Position numbers and translations under genes: made by a program. DNA of 64,000 nt from Cristatella mucedo (lineage: Eukaryota; Bryozoa; Phylactolaemata; Cristatellidae): contig WPIO01000139.1 in the NCBI GenBank assembly GCA_009760855.2, positions 800,001 through 864,000 of the forward strand, in the 5' to 3' direction. Shown in pieces: positions 57,576 through 64,000 of this stretch (its first letter is position 1; each line of letters begins with the position of its first letter). The notes below the pieces were generated by a model, which did no database searches, was not told where the DNA came from, and worked only from the letters and a program-made list of their open reading frames with translations.

Positions 57576-58328
57576 ATGTTTCTGTGGAAAAAGGGGTTGT
57601 ATCCAAGTAATTCAAATCGGCAATCGTTAGACAATTGCTTAAAAAACTATCGCCTAGTTTCCCTTCTACCTTTCTTGTCAAAGATTCTTGAAAAAATTGT
57701 CGCTAAGCAGCTAGTTGCACATATTGAAACGATTAAAATGTCAGAAACATTTTCAGGGTTCAAGAGGCAGCACTCCACTGAAACTGCTCTCCTCCGCGTT
57801 AGCAATTACATTATATGTGGCAATGATGACGGGAATGTCACCGCCCTAGCTCTGCTAGATCTACCAGCTGCCTTCGACACAATTGATCACGATGTTCTAC
57901 TAGAACGTTTAAGAGCAGCGATCGGTCTGGCCGACTAGGCACTAGCTTGGTTTAGATCGTACTTGTCTGGTCGAGTTAAATCGATGTCGTCTAGGAGTAA
58001 GGTCTCACAAACGAGACGGGTCACCTGTGAAGTCCCTCAAGAGTTTCTACTCAGTTCCTTGCTGTTCTCCATTTATATTCAACCTCTGGAAAAAGTAATT
58101 AAGGCTCATGGAATAGGATATCCCTTTTATGCTGACGATACTCAGCTGTATTCGTCTTTCAAGTCGTCGGAATCTGCTGCAGAAACTGATAAACTGAATG
58201 CTTGCCTTGTCGACCTTCGATCTTGGTTGTCGGAAAACTTCTTGAAAATAAATGACGATAACACCAAACTGCTGCTCATAGGACTCCCTAAGCGTGTGGC
58301 CGGATTAAACGGCTTTGCTTTTCAATAG
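57576..58328 (+). pseudogene. L2-B reverse transcriptase domain
   Basis: Non-LTR retrotransposon RT, normally the enzyme that copies LINE RNA at nicked target DNA. Fingers and palm motifs are visible: NYRLVSLLPFLSK, the AFDTIDH Asp-bearing palm motif, a decayed PQGS, and FYADD. An in-frame stop at about 57937 splits it (57576-57938 and 57963-58328). Without endonuclease and with the stop it cannot be active. Confidence 0.88.
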
Positions 58329-58474
58329 GTGATGCTGTCGAGCCACCATCACCACGTGCTCAAAATTTAGGTATCCTTTGCGACAGCTGCCGAAATTTTA
58401 AAAGCTTCATTCGGGAGACTGCTTCTATAGCTAGCCATCACGTCTAATCCATATCTAAGAGTAGGAGCTGTCTT

Positions 58475-58906
58475 TGTGAAAGCCCTCCGCACGACCAGTA
58501 GTCGGGCTGGGTAGCGCGACTGAGCAACAAGTCTGCTGGCTCCAAAACCAAAACCTTTATTTCAAGCTACGCTGGCCAAGCCCAGTCTACACACACTAGA
58601 CGTCTGCCGGTGTCGAGGAATCTAGTCCCCTCCCCTCCCATTATACTCCTTCGGCAGCCTTTATATTCCATGCATGCATTGTCTTTCGCACTGTCAGGTG
58701 ATTGTTCGTTCCGAACCCGCCCGACTGCTGGCGGCAGTTTGTTGAGGATGGATGTCCTCACAGATGCCGCTTATGCATGGATTTGGGCAGGGCTGGCTCT
58801 GCAGATTCATCGTCTGCCCTTCCACCGCTGGCGAGCTTGCGGCTGCTTAGGCAGTCTGAGAGCCCTCATAGGGTCTCCGAAGACTACAGAGTCATGTTCC
58901 CTCACA
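58475..58906 (-). mobile_element. Solo LTR (432 bp) with 5-bp target-site duplication
   Basis: The insert starts TGTGA and ends TCACA, and is flanked on both sides by GTCTT (58470-58474 and 58907-58911). Removing it and one GTCTT rejoins the L2-B sequence GGAGCTGTCTTCCACAGTGG, matching the copy at about 36165. On the minus strand it holds TATAAA (58665-58660) and, about 100 bp on, AATAAA (58561-58556), in the order expected of U3-R-U5. No second LTR or internal region exists here, so it is a solo LTR left by recombination. The superfamily is unknown; 5-bp duplications fit gypsy, copia or BEL. Confidence 0.85.
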
Positions 58907-59605
58907 GTCTTCCACAGTGGCTTGCAAAATTTTAACTGGCTCCTTAGTTCTGTCTTGGGTTGATTATTTTAATTATCTTTTGGCTGGGCAGCCGGAAAAA
59001 ATTAGGCTACAGCAGCTGCCTATGAATATGGCTGCAAGGCTACTTTTCAAGTCCCAGAGGTTTGACCACATGTCTCATTTGCTAAAAGAGCTAAGATGGC
59101 TGCCGGTTGATTAGTGGATACAGAGCAAAGTTCTTACTCGGACCCCCGAGGCTCACTACTGCTTGGCTCCTCTGTACCTAGTTGAACTGCTGCACCAGTT
59201 TCAGCCTCCTCGTGCCCTCGGGTCCTGTATGGACCACAAATTAGCTGTTTCATCCCCTGCTTCAAGACAGTTGGCGACAGAAGGTTTAGTTCTGCAGGTC
59301 CAGGACTGTTGAACTCGCTTCCACAATTCTTACTCAACGACAAGTATTCTCCTGGTTCTGACTATGGCTTATACTTTTCAGTGGTCCTGAGCTGCTACTT
59401 CCATGCTACTCACTACCTGAACTGCTCTCCTGACTTTGCTATGCTTCCCACTTTCTCTTTATTGCGTGAGTTGAAGCCTGTTTGCTACTAAATGCGTACA
59501 GACAGCCGCTTAGGCTGTGAGTGCGCAATACAAAACTCTCCTGCGTACTACCCGCTTGGTCTTTATGGCTTTTCGAAGTTACAGACGGAGATATATTACA
59601 TTGCA

Positions 59606-60308
59606 CAACGTCGGTTTTCTTCATCAGACCGATAATTATCGCCTATATATTGTCTCTGGTTACTGAATTGCAATTACTAGAAATATACTGTTTAATAATT
59701 TTTGATTAATCTGCATAACAAGTCAAAGTAATTTATTTGTCAGTTGTGCTCTACTTTTGGGGCTAGTCAGAACTTAAGTTCCGGGCGTTGCGGTTGACAG
59801 GAGATGGAGCCAAGGCCTCTTAGCTGAACGCGAAGGCTTGGGCTAACCATGATTCGCTGTCTAGTAGAATGTCCACGTGACGACTACGGAATTGTTATCT
59901 TCAGGTACGGACGCTCTTACTTGCTACCACATTCCGCTTTCACTATATTTTCGTGTATACTGGTGATGCATCTATAAGTCAAGATGCGTAATCCACGGCT
60001 TAAGGATTAGCCAATATTAGCCACTCTATCGACTACGTGTAATTGTGTGAGCAGTTGCACGCCCCAAGATCAAATCGGCAGTACGGCAGCCAGATTATGA
60101 ACAATCTCAGGAAGCCAAACTGAAGCTGATGCCCATCATGGCCGATCGTAGCCTTGGAAAATCTCGAAGAGTTTTATTGGGTTCGCTGTTCACCTTCGTC
60201 AACTTCCACCTGCGTAGTTTGCTCACAAGGTACAGCGGACCAAGCACACTCCTCCCGACGAGAAGCCGACTGAGAATCGGCTTCTGAAATGACATGCAAG
60301 CAAAGGAG
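59606..60308. other. No recognised feature
   Basis: Nothing supported. Confidence 0.4.
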
Positions 60309-60547
60309 AATAATAATAATAATAATGATAATTCACTTGATAAAGCGCCCTCAGAGAACTTAATCTCTCTCTAGGCGCTTTACATTTGCTGTAAAGTGAA
60401 ATGCAATTGAATAGTGAGTAAAATCATGCCTGAAAAAACAAACGAAATGAATAATATGGCTAGGGGTGACATGCACAGGGTCAGCATGCAAATGTGGTTA
60501 GTGGCAGCATGCACAGTGTCAGCACCCATGAGCACATCAAGGACGAA

Positions 60548-61408
60548 TCACAGGGACCCACTAAATGCTGTCCTAAATAGGTGTGTTTTTAGGTTTCTTT
60601 TAAATGTGGTCAGGTCAGGGGATGTTCTGAAGCAGGTCGGGAGGGAGTTCCAGGCTTTTGGAGCATATGAACTAAATGCACGGTCTCCAAAGGATTTAAG
60701 GTTTGTATGAGGTATTTCTAGACTGTTGGATTCCGAAAAGCGGGTGGTACGATGCTTGGCGTGATGGGGTAGTATATCTGAAAGATAGGCTGGAGCCATA
60801 GAATGAAAGGACCTAAAAGTGAGTGACAAAACCTTGAAGTCAATCCGTTGCTTGACTGATAGCCAGTGCAGGTCGGCGAGAAGTGGAGTAATGTGGCAAC
60901 TGCGACGCTCACGACAGACAAGCCTAGCCGCAGAGTTTTGCACCAGCAGCAATCGCCTGATCGCACATGCTGGTAGGCCAGTAAGCAGTGAGTTGCAGAA
61001 GTCGAGACGGGATGTCACGAATGCATGGACCAACTTAGACGTGGTATCTTTATCTAAACAAACCCGAGTTTTAGCAATGTTATGAAGCTGAAAATAGGCA
61101 GATTTGACTGTGGAGCTGATTTGGTCGTCTAACGAGAGGTCGCTTTGGAATATGACACCTAGATTTCGAGCTGATTCAACTGGAGATATGCTGGCAGAGT
61201 CAATTTTGAGAGTCAGCCTTTCCAATCTCTGAATCACACTGGGTTTGCCCGTAACTAGTAAGTTAGGTTTATCATCGTTAAGTTTTAGAAAATTTGCTGC
61301 CATCCTTGTGCGGATGTCATCAATGCATGCAGCTAGTGAGTTTAGAGAATTCGACGTGCTGGAAAGCTGGGGAATCAAAGCAGAGGTACGACTGGGTGTC
61401 ATCTGCAT
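60548..61408 (-). pseudogene. L2-A ORF2 C-terminal region
   Basis: 286 open codons covering RT thumb and the post-RT domain shared by all L2-A copies. ARLVCRERRSCHITPLLADL and LVHAFVTSRLDFCNSLLTGL are hallmarks. Its function in L2 LINEs is not well defined. It is separated from the RT frame by a single frameshift. Confidence 0.88.
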
Positions 61409-61409
61409 A

Positions 61410-61925
61410 GAAGTGAAAGCCTAGATGGTGCTTGGCAATCACATCGGCAAGAGGGAGAGTATAAACCATAAAAAGAACGGGACCAATCACAGAGCCCTGA
61501 GGTACCCCATATTTCAGAGGTTCCTCGGATGATCTTTGTCCATTAACATCAATACTCTGGAGTCTCCCACTGAGATAGGACCTGAACCACTGCAGAGCAG
61601 TGCCAGTGATGCCCAGGCGAGATGAGAGGCGCTCTAGAAGTACTTTGTGATCGATGGTATCAAAAGCTGCCGAAAGATCAAGCAAAACAAGCAGAGACAC
61701 TCTACCCATGTCTGCATTCCTAAGTAGGTCGTTGTATACCCGAAGCAATGCTGACTCTGTGGAGTGACTAGCTCTAAAGCCAGACTGGAACTTACTAGCA
61801 AGGTGTGAGGTTTCGATATACGAGTTCTGCTGGTCCGCCACGACCCGTTCGAGTGTCTTTGATAGGAATGGTGGAAGGGAAACTGGGCGGTAGTTGCTCA
61901 AGTTCTCTGGGTCAAGTGTAGTCAT
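61410..61925 (-). pseudogene. L2-A reverse transcriptase domain
   Basis: Non-LTR RT with the motifs SAAFDTIDH, GVPQGSVIGP and YADD all present; the first 12 or so codons of the frame (61958-61925) are flanking DNA. It is the most complete RT palm in the window, broken only downstream by the frameshift. No endonuclease precedes it. Confidence 0.9.
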
Positions 61926-63239
61926 GAGAAGCACAATAAAGCTTAGAGCAGCAAGCAATCAAGCAATAAGAAAAAGAAAGGATACATTTTCCAGCGGGGA
62001 GGGGAGGGTAAATTAAGTCTTCACTGGCATGCAGGCTACGTGAGAGCCGCTCGGAGGACGCGCAGCAAAGCATTGCCTTAGGCGACTAGCCGGTTAAGCA
62101 GGCCAACAGCTTTAAGGAACCGTTGGGATACAGCCAACGCCTTTTTCCCACGACAAAGGATTAGACACATGCCTCCTCCCTCCGCCACACTGGTTTCGGA
62201 TGTATCTATTACATCGACGGCTATTTTTACGTCGCCGGCTCTTATCGCAACAATAGCAGTTTTGGTAGCACTAACCGGCGTCTTAGTAGCGCCGACCGAC
62301 GTCAGCGTCGAAGCGCAGACCGGAGTAGCAGCACTGACAGTTGTCGTTGTCTCGACACTTTCTGGCCACACGGGGCTTACGGGCACACAGCTCGTCGCTG
62401 GTGACGTTGTGGGCATCGCCCCCTACAACGTCTTGATGACCTCCACCACTGATGCATTCTCGCCGTTTCATGGGCCGCTGCCTTCTCGTACACAACCTCG
62501 TGCACCGGCATTTTCTCGTGCGCCACCTCATGGATATTCGTTACACGGAGCGGCGCTTTCTCATCCACCGCCACGAGGACCGCTTTCGCCTCGCATATTG
62601 TATCCTCTGCCGCCTCAAAATCAGGGGCAGCAATCTCGCAGGCCAGTACTGGCGGCTCCCACACCATCACTTTGGCATCATCCTGACAAAAACTTGCGGC
62701 CCAGACGTCAGGGAGCCAAAATTTTCGGTTCATTATCATTATATTTTACATGTATTATCGAAGCTTGTATAGATGCAGTCTGAGCGAGAATCTCCACCGC
62801 ATATGAAGCAAACACCTGTCACGGAGGCAGAAGGAGGAAGAATCCTCCCGAAAAGTGCAATAATGTCCGGTAGTGGGAGGTCCGCCGGTTTTCACGGAGC
62901 TACCTCTATCTTGAGCAAGGAATGCCCCTTAAACGGAAAGATGTTAATGAAAATTGACTTTCGTCGGGACCCTCGGAAATATATTTCTCCTGGCACATCT
63001 TCTCAGCGATGGGAATATAGTCTGGGTACTTCTGCTTTCCAGACGCTGGCGGAGCTCTCGTACCAGATTCTGCCGTATTCCACGCAAAGTCTGGAATGAT
63101 ATGACGCACCCCGGATTAACACAGCCCATTTATTGGCAGCCATGTTATGTCTGCTCCCAGACCCACACGGCAAGCTAGGCCTCTCCTGATTGGTCACGTT
63201 GTTGTGTCTCCGCCTCGGTAGCTCCTCTACTGCACGTTA
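61926..63239. other. Unassigned region with Pro- and Thr/Val-rich frames
   Basis: A 204-codon + frame (62169-62783) overlaps minus frames (62416-62078, 62739-62377, 63109-62906). The minus frames contain repetitive Thr/Val/Ala (TTTTVSAATPVCASTLTSVG) and HEVAHEKMPVHEVVYEKAAA. Because it lies beyond the 3' end of the gypsy pol on minus, it may contain that element's LTR or flanking coding sequence. No motif settles this. An AATAAA on minus at about 63160-63155 could be an LTR polyadenylation signal. Confidence 0.3.
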
Positions 63240-64000
63240 CCTCCAAATACAAGCAGGGTCGCTTTACCGTTCTTCCGAAGTGTGCTTCCATTGTCTTTCT
63301 GCACGACAAAAGACCAAAGGTTTACCCGCTTGAGCTGTCACCGTTGCATGTGTGCTCCAGCTGTTTTCGCCATCAGTCCGCATTAAGTCCTGTTGGCCAG
63401 TTGAAGATGTGCAAGTGGATGCGCAGGCTGGCGATCGTGGTAGTGCCGTTGAAGCACTTTTGCACAATCGCTGTTGAGTCGCACCGTTTCCTTTGCCAGC
63501 CATTGTGATTCGACGTGCCAAGGGTGCACAGGCAACGTCACCCTAATCTGTCGTCATATTATCATTTGTGCAAGGCTGCTGTAGTGGTGCAAGGCGTCGA
63601 CCTCTGTATCATTAAAACGAGGAACGGATGAAGCTGCCTCACAATAGATGTGGCAGTTTGCACAGCTCTTTCTATTTCTACATTCGCTATTAGAAATGTG
63701 AGCTGGTCGTAGCATGCTTAGACTCGTATCTTTTCGCGAAATCATCAAATTCGTGAAATGGATTTTGTGGACTATTGTCAGACTGCAATGACTCGGGTAT
63801 GCCCCAGCGAGATAATATGGTCTGTAGTTTGGCCACGACTTCTTTGGTCATTGATTTTGATAATAGAGTGAATTTCGTATATCGGAAGTAAACATTGCGT
63901 GCAATCAGATGCTGTCGCCACTCGTGCTCAAAGTGATCGGCAGCGACTTGTTGCCAAAGAACTTTGGGAGATGGTGTCTGGATGAGTGGCTTGCATTGCT
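63240..64000 (-). mobile_element. Ty3/gypsy retrotransposon integrase fossil (runs off the window)
   Basis: On minus from the window edge: VLWQQVAADHFEHEWRQHL, then FTLLSKSMTKEVVAKL and the integrase motif SRWGIPESLQSDNSPQNPF (about 63800-63745), FDDFAKRYESKHATTSSHF (about 63740-63685). Then, in shifted frames, IERAVQTATSIVRQ and RSTPCTTTAAL, then AKVLQRHYHDRQPAHPL (about 63470-63420), and finally SFVVQKDNGSTLRKNGKATL (about 63310-63250). This order is the catalytic core (the two Asp positions are at DHFE and SDN; the Glu region is shifted), the GPY-like tail and the polyprotein end. Frameshifts show it is dead. It is on the opposite strand from the fossil at 49200-50240. Confidence 0.82.

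Larger units (their letters stand above)
57470..59605 (+). mobile_element. L2-B LINE, 5'-truncated, with the best-kept RT; interrupted by a solo LTR
   Basis: RT spans 57576-58328 in nearly one frame (a stop at about 57937 and a frame change): KNYRLVSLLPFLSKILEKIV, LALLDLPAAFDTIDHDVLLE, then FYADDTQLY at about 58122-58148 with the catalytic FYADD intact, then LRSWLSENFLKINDDNTKLL. The expected PQGS motif reads PQEF. The post-RT region continues to 58469, is cut by the LTR insertion, and resumes at 58912 through MNMAARLLFKSQRFDHMSHL to the family terminus (GTGAGTGCGCAATACAAAAC, about 59520). Endonuclease is missing. Confidence 0.92.
60309..61925 (-). mobile_element. L2-A LINE, 5'-truncated, best-preserved copy
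   Basis: A (TTA)n-type tail (60309-60330) marks the 3' end. On minus, one frame (61958-61320) holds RT: NLSNYRPVSLPPFLSKTLER, LLVLLDLSAAFDTIDHKVLL, GVPQGSVIGPVLFMVYTLPL and FYADDTQSY with catalytic YADD. A second frame (61408-60548, 286 codons) holds the rest: DDIRTRMAANFLKLNDDK through YAPKAWNSLPTCFRTSPDL. One frameshift near 61380 separates them. The endonuclease end is missing by 5' truncation at about 61925. Preservation suggests a recent insertion. Confidence 0.94.

Overview
This window is intergenic and intronic DNA from a eukaryote, most likely an invertebrate animal. It has no operon-like ORF packing. It is full of L2-clade LINEs, tRNA-derived SINEs, Ty3/gypsy and Mutator-like (MULE) remnants, and long microsatellites. 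The only host protein-coding sequence I recognise is spread over GT-AG exons. L2 LINEs together with tRNA-SINEs that borrow an L2 tail fit a metazoan; I cannot name the species.

Host gene: two exons on the + strand (6878-7021 and 21279-21515) encode a calmodulin-like EF-hand protein. Both exons are bounded by phase-1 introns and can be joined directly across a 14.26-kb intron. Loops 1, 2 and 3 are degenerate; loop 4 looks canonical. The first and last coding exons were not found.

Repeats: two L2-type LINE families dominate. Family A (3' end with a GCGCC...GGCGC stem and an ATT-rich tail) occurs as about 20 pieces on both strands; the best are 60309-61925(-), 42718-45080(-), 15658-16622(-) and 11190-14216(+). 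Family B (3' end with a GTGCGCTATACAAAA motif) occurs four times, always on + (1840-2800, 16990-20170, 35660-36870, 57470-59605). Every copy is broken by stops, frameshifts, deletions or insertions. SINE-A is tRNA-derived with a perfect palindrome upstream of its B box. SINE-B is tRNA-derived with a tail shared with L2-A. Insertions are nested: SINE-B in L2-A with a 7-bp duplication, SINE-A in L2-B, an L2-A tail inside SINE-A, and a 432-bp solo LTR in L2-B with a 5-bp duplication.

Other elements: a fossil MULE DNA transposon with terminal inverted repeats and FLYWCH/transposase remnants (23239-25013), two gypsy pol fossils (49200-50240 + and 63240-64000 -, the latter running off the window), and a possible hAT-like non-autonomous element near 55.65 kb. 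Six GC/CpG-rich blocks (about 28.0, 31.2-32.8, 34.8-35.4, 45.3-46.1, 50.9-52.6 and 54.2-55.5 kb) contain no recognisable gene but stand out from the AT-richer remainder. Large microsatellites (GA/CT, CA/CG/TA, an 8-bp TG-rich minisatellite, GGA) produce most of the long spurious ORFs.
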